Shown in pieces: positions 12,681-25,726 of a stretch of 64,000 nt of DNA. The notes under the pieces were generated by a model. It ran no database searches. It worked only from the letters and a program-made list of their open reading frames with translations, and was not told the DNA's origin. Made by a program: the position numbers and the translations under genes. This DNA is from Portulaca oleracea (lineage: Eukaryota > Streptophyta > Magnoliopsida > Caryophyllales > Portulacaceae). The stretch is from NCBI GenBank assembly GCA_029582165.1, contig CM055881.1, positions 16,635,094 through 16,699,093 of the forward strand. Direction: 5' to 3'. Each line of letters starts with the position of its first letter. Within the stretch, counting starts at the first letter, position 1.

Positions 12681-12773
12681 ATGGGTAAATGAGGAAGGGC
12701 AACAGTTGTAATATTAGGCGACATAGGCCGTAGTCCAAGGATGCAGTATCATGCTCTTTCCCTTGCTTGCCAG
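12681..12773 (+). pseudogene. Captured first exon of an ALG1/TURAN-like mannosyltransferase
   Basis: Thirty-one codons read MGK, a stop, then GRATVVILGDIGRSPRMQYH and ALSLACQ. This is the start of the plant ALG1-like chitobiosyldiphosphodolichol beta-mannosyltransferase family, which adds the first mannose to the lipid-linked oligosaccharide at the ER. Codon 4 is TGA, one transition away from the Arg codon expected there. The exon is followed by AT instead of a GT donor. No further exon of that gene was found nearby. Its place inside the candidate Helitron suggests transposon gene capture. Identification rests on the GDIGRSPRMQYHALSLA block and is strong for so short a piece. Confidence 0.8.
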
Positions 12774-13752
12774 ATGACGTGTTTTCCTCATCATTCACAT
12801 CAATCAATTTTTATTATTATTATTTTGATAAGTAATCAAGAGGTATCAATTTAGTTTATGTTCTCATAAAGTTGGCTAGGTATCAATGTTTGGTTTCGTA
12901 TTGAGTTTTTGTTATATTATTTATTTTGCTTTATGCCATCCTTTGTTGTGTAGGAATATTTCTCACCCTATGCTTCCATCAATGGCTATAAGTGTGGGTC
13001 TTTATCAGAAAAACCATAAAAGAGAGTGCTAGAATGGGTCGCAAGCTGTGGGCGTACAAGATCAGTTTCTTCATCTGATGTAAATTGGACTTCTGCAGTA
13101 ATCATAATCCAACTGAACATTAACTAATGTAATAAAGCATCATCTAAGCAAATTAAGAAAGTAAGAGATAGAATCATAGAACAAGTCATGGAGTAGAGCC
13201 ATGTTTACTGAACTTTCATGAAGGGGAAATTGTCCTGATGAACAGACCCTAAGTATTATGATGTTTTACACAAAGCATACAAGTGCCTATTCTTGAGGAT
13301 TAATTGCAAAAAACGTAGATGCATAAATGCTTTTGTTGTGTACTGGCTTGATTAAAGGATGGGATGGATCATGGATGGATGGAAGGAAGCATAACAATTA
13401 ACACATTAAGATTCGCCATTGAAGGGACTCATTTGGCAATTTCAGAAGGATGGAAAGTGCCTCAGGGTTCAGAATTATGGTCTTATTATCTATTGTTGAA
13501 GTAATTTATACTACGTTACATTATTATCTTAAGTACACTATTGAAATTTACATTTGAAATCTCAATATTTTTCTACTTTGATATTACAATCTATAACTCT
13601 GTTGTTTCTATTTTCATTCATTTAGCTAAATAAATATATGTAAGATCAGACAAATTTAATTGCATAATATTACTTATACTCATGAACTAATATATTATTA
13701 TTGTACTGAATTGTTGATTCCTCCATTCAATAGGTAGGCTTATATTTGAATA

Positions 13753-13930
13753 AATTACGTTTATCTTACTTGACATTTGTTGTAATAACTTTTATAAATC
13801 TCACATTTGTGAAATGATTTTTACCCTACCTTATTGGAGTTTTAGTAGGTTTTTACCCCCTAGATTTTATTGTAAATATTTTAGTTTGCATTTTCTGACC
13901 AAAATTTAAATATGAATTGACATTTTTGTC
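13753..13930. mobile_element. Degraded end of a long-TIR element
   Basis: The segment beginning AATTACGTTTATCTTACTTG, with TGTAATAACTTT and GAAATGATTTTTACCCTACC further on, follows the same order of motifs as the terminal repeat of the element at 35051-35636. The opposite end is not seen, so this is a fragment. Confidence 0.5.
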
Positions 13931-15828
13931 TTTTGTTTAATTGTTATTGACTGTGTTTAATACTCTTAGAGCATGCATCCAACATATTCTTTTAAAATCA
14001 TATATATGGATTCAAATAATTTTATAATTTGCTCCTTATATTTGGTATCTACTTTTATCATATTCTTTGATAATTCTTGGTTACTTTTTCAACTCACCAT
14101 GAGATACCAATGATGATTTCTTCTGACCATAACCTTTGGATATATAAGATAGAAGTATATGTTTTTTACCTGCTGAAGTCTTGCTACAAGGCCAACTTCA
14201 TTTGCTCCTATTATCGAAATGACCATGACTATTGTTGAGAAAAATGGTGGAGAGTACCATGATTCACTTGCTGATTATTGCTAATGGTGAGGTGATTTAT
14301 AAATTTGCACCCCTCTTCTACTTTTAATTTTGGTAATTTTTCTACGAAAAAGTTTGTTAGTATTACTACCCAAATCTCATATAGTGAGGAAAGATAAAGT
14401 TCACATACGTCTCGTGAGAGTGAGTTGTAATTATATATTCTACTTTGTGTGTTTTGGGTACTTGAAAGTGGTTGAAACACAGGTGAGGGGGCTAGAGAAG
14501 CAGAGAAATATGACGTCGAGATGTGGTGCAAAATACATGATTATCTTATCCAAGTGTTATAGGCAATTGTATGTTTTTTAATTGTCTATTTTTTCTGTTT
14601 TTGTTTCTGTACAGGAATGTCGTTTTGGAGATGTCAACAATATCCAAGTGCTAGAGGCAATTGTGACAGTAATGTAACAGGTTTTTTTCTTTTGTATCTT
14701 ATCTTCTTTGTGTAATTTTATATAAGTAACGTTCATTTGTTGCGTTACCTATACAAATTGAATTTTGTGAAACCTCATGAAATAGTTGGTTTTCATTGTC
14801 TTACTTACAATAGGAAAAAAAAAATGCCTTTTTTACTATCAAAAGATATGATAAATGTTTTGTAAGTGAGTTTATTTAATTGTTTGAGAGAAAGAGATAT
14901 TTTAGAGGGAGAGAATAATAACTTTAGGACAGAATTGGACAACCCAAAATTGGGACGAGTATAATTGGATTCTTTGTATTTTCAGATTTTTTGGGTGACA
15001 GTTTGTCACTTCCTGGTTTGTTTGGCTAAAATGAAGGAAAGTAGGGATAACATAGGCTAAAATTGAATTCTTCATTTTGGGCAGTCGATTCGAATATCTC
15101 TGGTGGAGGTAGGGTTGGGATTGTTTGCCACCATCTTCTTCCCTCTTGTTTAAGAACAATCTGTGCTTTAATCTGTTGCTTTTTGTAAGACTTTGGTAGT
15201 GTGGTTATATGATTTAAGTTTCTCGTCCTAGAGTTATTTACTGTACACAAATATGTGTTGATGCTTTAAAATCTCCCCAGTTGCTTGTTAAAAGAACACC
15301 TAAAGCCATAATCGAGTAATAACTCTTTCCTTGCTAAAACTTGCATCTATGGCTAGATCTTGTTTCTGACTGTATCAAGTGTCAACATGGTATCTGCATC
15401 CATTTTGATCCTTTAAGTGTCTTTAGTTACAAGCATTGTTGATTCCTATGCACACATTAATGTCCACAAAGGCCAGCAATAGGCAGTAACAACCCCCCCC
15501 CCCCCCCCGGAACACAACAAGTGCTGAAGTAGACCAGACTAGATCTTGTTTTTGACTCTTGGGATGTCCTTTATGTTTTGGGCTATTTAAATGTGTCTTT
15601 TTTTAAAAAAATCTTTCTTTTTGGATCACCATGAATAACTGGTAGACAAAATCTCAAACAAGTTTTTTTACTTTGTTTTACATTATTTGTGCACTATCTT
15701 ATAACCATCAGTCTATCACTGTTATGGTGATTCTTTTGTTGGATAATATGAACAATTTGTATGATGTCAAACCAAGAATGGAGAGTCCTACAAAGTAGGG
15801 TGGTGTACTAGCAGCTGCGGTTAAGTGT

Positions 15829-15960
15829 CAGTTGGGTACCACTTCCAATGATTCTTTGAATACTCAGTGGTTGAGAACCAGTTGGGTGTCATTTCCAATT
15901 ATTCTTTGTATACTTGTAATTTGGTGTCACTTCCAATGATTCTTTGTATACTTGTAATAG
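15829..15960. repeat. Imperfect tandem repeat, about three copies
   Basis: Three degenerate copies of a 40-60-bp unit containing TTGGTGTCACTTCCAATGAT and TCTTTGTATACTTGTAAT. They lie just inside the 3' end of the candidate Helitron. Confidence 0.7.
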
Positions 15961-16107
15961 TTATCACGATATTATTTACCGATTTCAAGCTTAGTATACC
16001 TTTTGTTTATATACTATGTATCTAATTAGTAGCTATAATCATCAATTTGCATCAAACAGATATAATTGTCGGGTCAGCACGTGCGAAGCACGCGCTGGCC
16101 AGACTAG

Positions 16108-16576
16108 TACTAACAAATGCTAATAAAGTAAAGACATTAGAGAGAGAAACCATTGCTATAATACTTTGTGACTATCTAATTTGGCCAAGTTAACCTCGGC
16201 TTGGATCATAACAATTGGAGCAACCAAATTGAGTAATTTATTTTAAGCTCATAAAGAAGCTTGTTTGATGGAAGAGTTGATACATGGAAATAACTAAATG
16301 AATTAGCTTACTTGTGGAGTTAAAGAAAAAGTTGATCGTACATTAATCGGCAAGATTTGAAGAGGGTGAGAAGATTATTAAATTAATTAGCTTACTATAT
16401 GCAATAAACCCGAAGTAAGATTTTAAGGAAGATTAAAACATTGCCTTTATGTGGTTATCAACTCTAAACCTGCGCACGCATATTGGTAATTCTATCTAGA
16501 ACTACAAAATCTACAACAATAAAAGCAACAATGGAGGATAAACTCACCTGAATGCATGCCACGCTACCAAACATTC
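16108..16576. other. Short intergenic stretch
   Basis: AT-rich DNA between the Helitron end and the LTR start at 16577. I see no gene or repeat in it. Confidence 0.5.
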
Positions 16577-17101
16577 TGTAAAACCCCGAAACATTAATTG
16601 TGTTTATTGTTACGTGTCACGTTTGACTCCATTACTCTGTGAAATTTTTTGTGATTATTTATGTTGAAACTTGAGCTAGTAGTAGTAGTAGTATGGTGAA
16701 TTAAATTGTGTTTCATTACATCAAAGTATTATTTTTAGCTAGGTTAATTTATTATTTTGGATTTTATCATTTATCCTTTAGGGGTATAAATATCCTTAAC
16801 TTGCTTTTAACCAAATTTAAACCCCTAACCCAAGTTAAGCTACTCAAACCAACTTGATATCCGACCCTTCTTTCTCTTTCTCTTTCTCTTTCTCTTTCTC
16901 TTTCTCTTATTCGACCCTCTCTTTCTCTCTTTCTCGCTCCCGTTCTCAACCTCCATTAACTGCCACACCACCCTTCAAACGACTAACAATCGTCGCACCA
17001 CCATCCCACCACCATCGGACCACTAGTAGGACAACCGCACCACCACCAAACCATCCTCCTTCTTTCCTCTCTCATTCTCATTTTTCTCTCCCGTTCATTA
17101 A
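16577..17101 (+). mobile_element. 5' part of a plus-strand family B-type LTR, split by the LARD
   Basis: It starts TGTAAAACCCCGAAA, the same terminus as family B LTRs read in the opposite direction. A TATA box (16785-16791) is followed by a polypyrimidine CTTTCT tract (16866-16910) and a CCACCACC-rich leader. At 17101 it is cut by the large LTR element; CCACC-rich sequence of the same kind resumes at 31846. Its own far end was not located. Confidence 0.6.
16785..16791 (+). promoter_or_regulatory. LTR TATA box
   Basis: GGGGTATAAATATCC lies about 80 bases upstream of a polypyrimidine leader, in the layout expected for an LTR promoter (U3 to R). Confidence 0.45.
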
Positions 17102-20100
17102 TGTAACACCCCCAGATTCATAATCATCAGATTAAGATAAAAGTATATCATAACCCAATGATTAGCGTAGCGAAAATATAATCCTAAGGCATTACCGTCG
17201 TCCATGATTATGGACAAGGCTAACGACCCAAATTTCAAAATCAGACACCAAAACAATAAGACATTCCCAAAGATGAATTTGAACATTATACAAACACCAG
17301 TATACCAAGCTAGACTTAGAACCAAAATATTTCTCATCCAAAATATATATTATAACCAACACCCGAGGTTCACTTACATCCAAGGTTCGTTGCACTACAA
17401 AAAATCATCACTTGTGCCACGAATTATGCCACGGGAAATCTAAAATCGTGGCAATTTCTTAGTCTTGCCACGGGAAAATTTTATAGTGCATTTGATGGTT
17501 AAAAATATGCCACGGACTACATCTCCCGTGGCTAAAATATACTTATACCACGGGAAAGTGTCACCCGTGGCTATAACATGCCACAAACTACAACTCCCGT
17601 GGCAAAAAAATACTTATGCCGCGGGAAAATATCACACGTGGCTATAACATGCCACAAACTAGAACTTGCGTGGCAAAAATATACTTATGCCATGGGAAAA
17701 TATCACCCGTACCAATAACATGCCATGGAAAAATATCATCCGTGGCAATGATATGCCATGAACGGATCAACTATAATTAATGTGGCAAAAAAGTATTTAT
17801 GCAAAACAGAAAAATTAGAGATGGTACTCAAATCCAACTTCGAAGCGAATCCGCTCCGATGCAAATCAAAAAAATCCAATCCGAATTAGATAAAAAAAAT
17901 TTAATTTGTATCCGAATCCGATTAAATAGGTCTGACTTCGATTATAAGAACTTGATCGGAGCGGTTATGGAGGTGATGACCACTTATTAATTCCAATGAA
18001 GTCTGATTAAAATAATAAATGTATAAAAAAATTGAAAAATCATAATTTGACTAGCTGATAATTAACAAAAATGTCTATTTATAAGCATACTAAAATTTAT
18101 TTTGGTTTCATCAAAAAAAAAATTTATTTTGGTAAATTGCATGTCTATTTATAAGCTTTATTATGGGATATGAGTAGTTAACAAAAAAGCCAATTAGACA
18201 TTTAATACATACCGTTTTATGCAACGCCCAATCTTGTTGCAACACGTGATATTATATTTTAGCAACGACCTCTGTTGTTGTAATATATATGATATGAATA
18301 TTATGAAATTTTAATTTAATTAGGCAATAGAATTATTATAGATTATATAATTCTTTTCAGGAGGTCAATATTTCGAAAAAATATATATAAGAGAGAAGAT
18401 TCTAATGTTATTGTTGATAGGATACTCCTTATTTGTTGGAGAATTTTACATGTACTTAATAAAACTATTTTGGTAAATTATCTATTCACAAGCCTTATTA
18501 TAGGATATGAATAGTTAAAAAAATGTCAACTAATAATATTAAAACAAAACTAGAATGAACATGACCCGTAAGATTGAATAGGCTATTCAATCAGATTGAA
18601 GAGCCCATTCAATCGGATTTGTTTTAAAACAAAATATGTTGTGGTCTGCAAATTTGCTCGTCGCATTGCAACGCTCATCAATTGGTACATCAAGTTATAG
18701 CAAAACATACATCAAAATAAAGGATGACCTCATTTAACAAGGGGAACTTCCTGCTTCTTAAACTACCCTGACTTTTTAACAAAGCTTGGTTCACCAGCAG
18801 TAGAGGCGCCTCCTAAAACAAAAGATAAAACATTTTCACAAATGAGTCGAAACTCGGTATGCATACTCCTATACAGTTAACCATTTAGCAATTCATTTTA
18901 GTTCGCGCGTTTCAATTCACTTTGCAATCAATAAAACAATAAAACAATAAACAACAATGACCAATAATAAACGTGCTTGCCATATTATTATCTTTAATGG
19001 TCCCCTGCTTTGCGATCATCGGTCTAAGCCTCCATCTGCGCTTACCCGAACCGATCGGGAGATCCGGATGGGTTGACACTAGGTCAGGTATTCACTATGG
19101 GAGTGCTCCATGGCACAAATAACAATGGGTCGGGGCCATAGTTACGTGATAAAACAAGTAAACATTGATCATTCTCAATGTCATTATACTTGCTTATTAA
19201 ACTCAACTAAAAGAGCTTAAGAAGGGTACAGGCAATATGCGTACCTTTGAACCCGCAAATAAAGCGATTTGAAACCTTGACTGGACTCGAACAGGGAGCA
19301 GCAACGACTTCTTGAACCATACTTGAGATAAGAACAATGAAGTGAATCAAATTGGGTTCTTGGTAATGAGGGAGTCTCCTAATTAACTTAATAAGAGTTA
19401 ACTACTAATTAAAAGACTTGAGAAATTTTTCGGACTTTGCAATAAATTTGCAGAAGGCATAACTTTGTCTATAAACCTCCAAAACTTTCATAAGAGGACT
19501 TTTCGGAAATTAAAAATATGTTCTACAACTCTCCCGTTAAAAGTGAAGGTCGGAAATAAGTGTAAAGGCTTGAAAATGGCAAAACATGACGGCTGGTTCT
19601 GCGGACTTTTTAGTGCGGGAAAGGAACTTTGAAAACTCATAACTTAAGATGTAGATATCGTATGAATGTGTGCTAGTAGTCTATGTTAAGCTTGAAGGGC
19701 GACCTACAACTTTCATATTGACCACCAACTCATAAAAGCCTTGGAAAAACCTCAGAAAGGGGCTTGAACACAACACAACAACTTAAAAATTTCTGGCTAG
19801 AACATACTTTCTAGGCTAATTCCAATGGTTCATAACTTTTTACCCCAACATCCCATGAACGCATACGAGCCCATTCCGGAAAGCTTGCAAAGCGTACTAT
19901 AACTTCGATGTTAAACATTTAGGCCAATAAGACCTCCTTGATACTTAAAAATATCCCCGAACCTACCTTCCCAAAAACGTATATATGCAGGGTACTCCAG
20001 TTAAATACACCATAACTTGGGTTATACTCATCGGAATTCCGAAATTCCAAAACCATGTGAAAGCTATGACTCGAAATTATGTTTTAATCAGTAACTTTTG

Positions 20101-21600
20101 GTCAAAGGGACCTTAATCGAATCGAGAAAAATCCAGGTTACTCATCGCCACCAATTCCCCAATATCCTAACCCATAATTTTTCTAGGGTAGTTTACACCA
20201 CTTAAAGATTTAACCTTAGCATCATCCATAACATTATACTCTCAACAGAGGAAACCACTAATCTGAGAGTACTTAGTTGTTGATTACGACATGCATCTAT
20301 CCCTCTACTAAGAACAAGTTTTACCAATGTTCATCCCTACCTAGCTCATTATTTATACTCTTTTTGAAACATTCAAACCCAATTATACAACCATAAAGTC
20401 ACATGCATTATCATCCAGTAACACTTCATCAGTTATTATAGCATATCAAACCCCAAAATTATCATGTAAGTCCCAAACCATTTCAAACAAACCCAATTCA
20501 ACATTTGCATAACAAGATTTACAAATTTCATCAACAATTCATAATAAAATCATATCCACTACAACCCTATTTGAAACTTTGACATTGGATAATTATTTTA
20601 AAATGAAATTAACAATCTCAAACAATGAATCTTTGCAATTCAAACTTCAATTCAGATTTCAAACTTCAATTCAGATTTCAAGAGATTAGGGTTAGGGCTT
20701 TACCTTAATTGAAGGGAGTAGGAATGAAAGAAAACAAGGAGGGAGATGAGAAGGCTGCCGGAGCTGGGCTGCGGCGGTCGGTGCCGATGTCGGCGAGTAA
20801 CTCAGCCGGTTGAGAGTGGCGGCATGAAGAGGAGACATGCGGAAGACAGGAGGCAATACATAGAAAAAAAAAGCAACACGGGAGAAGAAGGGTCGTCTGG
20901 GTTGGTGTTTTCCGGCTAGAGGCCGCGATGACCGCCAGCGTCAGATGGCGGCGTGGCTGCCGGCGGTTGCAGAGTCAGGCGGCAGAGATGGACAGAGGAA
21001 GAGCATCGTTCCTCTTTTACTTCCTAGTGTGTGTGTCCGGTGAGTTTTTGGGTAATTGAAAAGGTCAATTGGGAACTAATTGCAATTAAAAGAACCCCAA
21101 GTCCCCACTGACATAATCAACTCAAGTTTATTATAAAACACCAACTCCTCCCACCTTAATAATCTTATTTCCCTACTAATACCCAATAATACTAATTTCA
21201 AAGCTCGGGATAACATTTCAGAAAATTAAAATAATGAGAGAGACTTGATATAAAATGAGGAGGTGGAAGAAATTGAACTTTAAATAAATTAACGAAAGAA
21301 AAGATACAATAATAATAATAATATTAATATTACTATTAATAATACCGACGAATCGGTCGACTTGATAAAATTTGGCCAGGTAAGTAATCTACTAATCTGA
21401 ATATCTCAAGGGTAATTGAATAGCGGAAATTGTGACATAAATAATTTATATAAATAACCTACTAAGTTGTTATATGACAGTCGTTGCTCTGCTCGAGTCC
21501 TGCAAAAACACAAACAGTTAACTTAATTGAAATGCGCGGTTTTGGTTAATTAATCTCATTACTTAACTTAATTATGTTGGGTTAAGGTCTGGTTATTACA
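17102..21600 (-). repeat. LTR of family A, left copy (3' LTR of the minus-strand element)
   Basis: Aligns along its length to 28672-31845 but is 1.3 kb longer because of an insertion at 17393-18681. It also has a short extra duplication near 20655 (AACTTCAATTCAGATTTC repeated) and a different GC-rich block near 20755. Base differences from the right LTR look like a few percent by eye. Confidence 0.88.
17393..18681. mobile_element. CACTA-like insertion in the left LTR
   Basis: The right LTR reads straight through this point, so the 1289 bp is an insertion. It starts CACTACAAAAAATC, the classic CACTA terminus. The 3-bp sequence TTG is present on both sides (17390-17392 and 18682-18684), as CACTA elements give. 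Just inside are four or so degenerate ~65-bp units with short palindromes such as GCCACGGG...CCCGTGGC, like subterminal transposase-binding repeats. The right end does not show the expected TAGTG, so the element is probably truncated or chimeric. Confidence 0.65.
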
Positions 21601-22357
21601 GTCTACCCCCCTTAAAAGAAGTTTCGTCCTCGAAACTTAATAGAAGTCATTACTTAATGGGAATGTGTGACTTGATAATAATTTGGCATGTTGCCACGAT
21701 TTCATTGCTCACTATACTTAATACCACTATTCTTGAATGAGTAATTTAGTCGGCTACTCACAGGACTGCAACTCATATTCTCACACAACTATTGGAATAG
21801 GCTATTGGTTTTGAATACTAATCTTGCACATTGGGTTTCGATCTATTTTGCTATTTGGGTCGCCCCATTTCGTTTCTTTGTATGAGAGTATGGGTCACAA
21901 GGTGTGTCTCAATTATAATTTGTCCCTATTACTTCAACTATTCTTTAAAACAACCCAAGCACTCTCCAAGCACTATGCATTCTTAAATCGACATATAACT
22001 TAATTTCAAGTTGTCTAAAACCAAGGACTATTGTATTTCTCTTTTGAAATCATTACCGATATTGCCCGACTCTCCACCATTGGTCATAAAAACCCTTTAT
22101 AAAAATGCTATGCGTCTCATTCCCCTTATTTCGTTGAATTTATACTTAAAGGACTTTTATTTTCCTATAATTCACCTCGTTTCATGGTCACTAGCACTTC
22201 TTCCCCTAAAGTTAATGATAATAAAGGTGAAAATTGTAATAAAAATAGGTGGGTGTGAGTAAGGTAACGAAAAGGTAAGAAGATAAGATTGATGGTTCGT
22301 ATAGATATGTATATCAAAGATAAAGATGGGGTCAAGATCTATACTGGTGGTCTTAGT
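21601..22357. other. LARD interior, part 1
   Basis: Non-coding interior of the family A element. It begins with the reversed polypurine tract (GTCTACCCCCCTTAAAAG) and a GTTTCGTCCTCGAAAC stretch. No coding similarity was seen. Confidence 0.6.
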
Positions 22358-23006
22358 TGTAACGCTTTGGAAATTCAATTCTAAACTTAACGGTCAAAGT
22401 CAAACGTTGACTAACTTTAAAAGCGGAAGTCTCATTTTCTTTTTCTTTTTAATTGGGCGTTACTGCCGTATTCCCGAAGCAATACAAGGCAAGAAAGGAA
22501 AACTAACAACTAATCATTAATTACTTCAAATTAATAAGCAAAAGAACTTTCAAATTCTAGAACATAAACTAAACATCGACTAACTTTGAATCTAAAACAC
22601 AAACGAAACTTTATTCATAGAAACCTCGATCTATCGTCCCCACTTCTAGTTTCCGTTCCCATCACAGAACTCTTCACTTGAAAACAAAACATTTAAAAAC
22701 ATGAGGAGGACTCAATAATGTCTACCCCTAACCGTTAAAACAATTTAAAATTCATTTCAATTCATTTTTGGGGGAGAAGTGAACAAGTCAAATCTTTTCA
22801 CAAACTATTTTATTTCCCAACCAACCATAACCATCTTTCAGAATTATTAAGCGGGCGGACCTTACTTATTTGGCCCTCGAAGTCCAAGACTTCACAATAA
22901 TCATGTCTCAATCTCAATCTCATTCTCAATCAATCACAATCTCAACATACGGATGACCATCCATTTCACACACGTGCATAAAACTAACCTCGGGGAAGTA
23001 GCGCTT

Positions 23007-23162
23007 ATCAGGCATCCCTGATCTCTTGACAACCTCCCTGCAGGAACAGATCCTGGTCTATGGGACATTGCCCGAACACATAACCATATCAGGGCATCCC
23101 CTGATCTCTTGACAACCTCCCTGCATGAACAGATCCTAGTCTATGGGACGTTGCCCGAACCG
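23007..23162. repeat. Tandem duplication of about 80 bp in the nested LTR
   Basis: Two near-identical units, each containing TGATCTCTTGACAACCTCCC and TATGGGAC(A/G)TTGCCCGAAC. The sister LTR at 5519-9187 has a different, shorter array at a similar place. Confidence 0.8.
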
Positions 23163-24978
23163 GCATTTACGTCACGTTTGAATTATTAGTCCGGTTTAAT
23201 ATCACACATTCCAAACTCAATCAGTCTAATCCCAATTTCCAAAACCATTTCCCAATCACACACATAAAGGACTGTCTCATTTAACTACTCAAATGACATA
23301 ACTCGATTTCCAAAACAGACTGTCAATTTTCACCATAAAATCCCTTCGGAATGCAAACCGCAAAACAACTTAAAATTAATCAAAACAATTAAAGTGCACC
23401 CAGCGGGATTTACGACATAGACATTACCTGAAATTTCACTTCACTTCACTTGACTTCCATGAATACACTTGAGCTCACTAAAACGAGTCGATCTAGATCG
23501 CGCCTATAAATAAAATAATTTCTAAAATCAAAACGTGTCGTACGAAATTAACACGATCTTCTTTCCACCTAACCCTCCCCTAGGAACACTATAAGGTTCC
23601 CATCATTCATAAGTTAACATTTTAAACATATCTCACATCATCTAACTATCACATATCACAAACACTCCCACATTACAATCAATTGAATAATTCATACATA
23701 ACAACACATTAATTCAAAAGAATAAACCGGACTGAATTCATCGCTCAAATAAAACAACACATAACTTGACCTCCCGACATCCAATGGATATGGTTTTAGA
23801 CTTTCTGGAAACATCAGGATGTCTACTAAAATTCTTATGTTGACCATGAGACCTAAAACACCCCCTAAGGTCCTCAAAAACAGCCAATTACACAACCTGT
23901 CTAGTTCTGACCTAGGTGCACTATTTGGGTCGTAACTCAGAATATACACCTCCAAAACCCGATCTGCAAAATTCTTATGAAAGTTAACATCCTAAGGTAC
24001 TTCCAGACCAAAAGGTAGGGCTAAATATTAATTACACAATAAATGGTGACCGATATCGTACGACTCATAAAATCTGTCCAAGCTGACCGGTTTTTATTTT
24101 GGGATTTTCGATCCTAGTTCTAACTACACTATCCCGGGACTCCAATTTGAGATTCTAAACAGCTACTAGGGTCCACTACTTCCCCTTTCACCCCCATAGC
24201 ACAACTAAGGTCGACTTACACATATACTAACATAAATTGCGACGATAACGTACTAATTCTCAAACAAACACATAAACTTAATATTTACGCTAATAATCGA
24301 AATAAATGACATGAAACATGGACCCCTAAGCTTTCAAAACACTAAAAAATCAGCAAGGTGCTATTTTACTAAAATCTCAACAATTTGAACATTTTTAATA
24401 ATTAAAGAACTCGATAATAACGTAGTATTAATATAACCACGGGTCAATAATCCCAAAGTATATATCGTTTGAAACTTTACTACGCATAATACGTTATAAA
24501 AATTATAAAAGGAGTTTTAAAACACTATTTAAGTAATTGTCACATAGTTTTTCATATAAGATCGATACTAATTTAAAAATCTAATGACTCATATAATAAA
24601 ACTAAAATTAAACGATTTACTTAGGAATATGAAAATAACGAGGTTAGAACAACGAATATACTTAGTAAATCAACTTATAGGTAATATAATTAAAAAGGAA
24701 CATAATAAACTGATATTAAACAATTACACTAACTCTAATCAAACCCTAATCACAATTCACATGAATTCACAATATTCATCACATATATTACAAATATTAA
24801 TAATTTAACCACAAAAATTAGACACTTAATACACCAAGATTTCAAACATGAATCATACATGTACATAACATGAATAATAGTTGGAATATAGGGAATAGCA
24901 TGCATATATACTACTGGGCACGAAAGAAGCAGTAACACAACAAACAGTAGCTAAGTTTTAGGGTTTACATAGGGCACT

Positions 24979-25726
24979 CATGGGCGAATCTAGGGTGGGT
25001 TCACGTGGGGTCAAGTGACCCCGCTTAAAAAAATAAAAAAAAAATCGTAAATTTTGCATTTTTCAAATAACAGATATGGTAATATATATCTTTGAACAGG
25101 CGTTAGAACTAAGTAGCGTTGTTTGGTTGGGATGGTAAGGGTCTGCGTAATTGTCATTGGAAGTCAGAGGTTGAGTGTTCGATGCTTGCTTCTAGCCAAA
25201 CGGTTTCAATCTTGTTTTTTTTTTCCTGATGATCACATTTATTAAATTCTCTCTCCATTTTTCCTCCATTTCACATTGAGTTCATTCATTCACTTCATTT
25301 GTTTCCCAAATATCACATTCATTTAATACTTTTTCACTACATATCCCCCATCACATTCATTTTTTTTACTCCCGATAAATTTAGCATGTTCACTGGACCC
25401 TTATCTCATGGGTAATTACCAGTAAATTTTCCAAGTCTGGAAAAGGAGGTATCAGACTACTCATGACAAACGTGACCCATCAACCCAACAATTTTCACAT
25501 AATCTTGCTTCTATCAAAACTTAAAAGGTTGGTGGGAAGGTTGGATGGTTGGAGTGATTGTCAGATAACTACCACATTTTTAGAAAATATCGCACTCATT
25601 TAAATCATCAAGCATCATGGCTAGCCAAAAGAAAAGTACTACATTTTTTAAAAAAAAAAAATTACGCTTTAACCTTTTTATGTTTATCTTTGAACCCGCT
25701 TAGTTTTATTTCTGGATTCGCCACTG
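24979..25726. mobile_element. Non-autonomous hAT element, copy 1
   Basis: 748 bp with inverted ends CATGGGCGAATCTAG and (reversed) CAGTGGCGAATCCAG. A perfect 8-bp duplication AGGGCACT flanks it (24971-24978 and 25727-25734). No transposase frame. The termini match the element at 42308-42907. It contains a tRNA-like stretch with degenerate box A (about 25113) and box B (25176-25186) sequences. Confidence 0.88.

Larger units (their letters stand above)
11933..16107 (+). mobile_element. Candidate non-autonomous Helitron
   Basis: The 5' end TCTATACTACTTTAAAAAGT is a typical plant Helitron start (TC). The 3' end has a GC-rich hairpin (GCACGTGCGAAGCACGCGC, 16078-16096) and stops in CTAG at 16104-16107. 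The host bases are A before and T after, as expected. The 4175-bp interior has no Rep/helicase frame. It contains one clear captured host exon (12681-12773), an A20-class homopolymer near 12467, a C run near 15493, and a partial foreign MITE end at 13753. The pairing of the two ends is inferred from their compatible structure. Confidence 0.6.

Noticed and set aside
17465..17760. CRISPR-like array
   Set aside because: The palindromic CCACGGG units are degenerate and directly abutting, in a plant CACTA-like element. There are no unique spacers of constant length and no cas genes.
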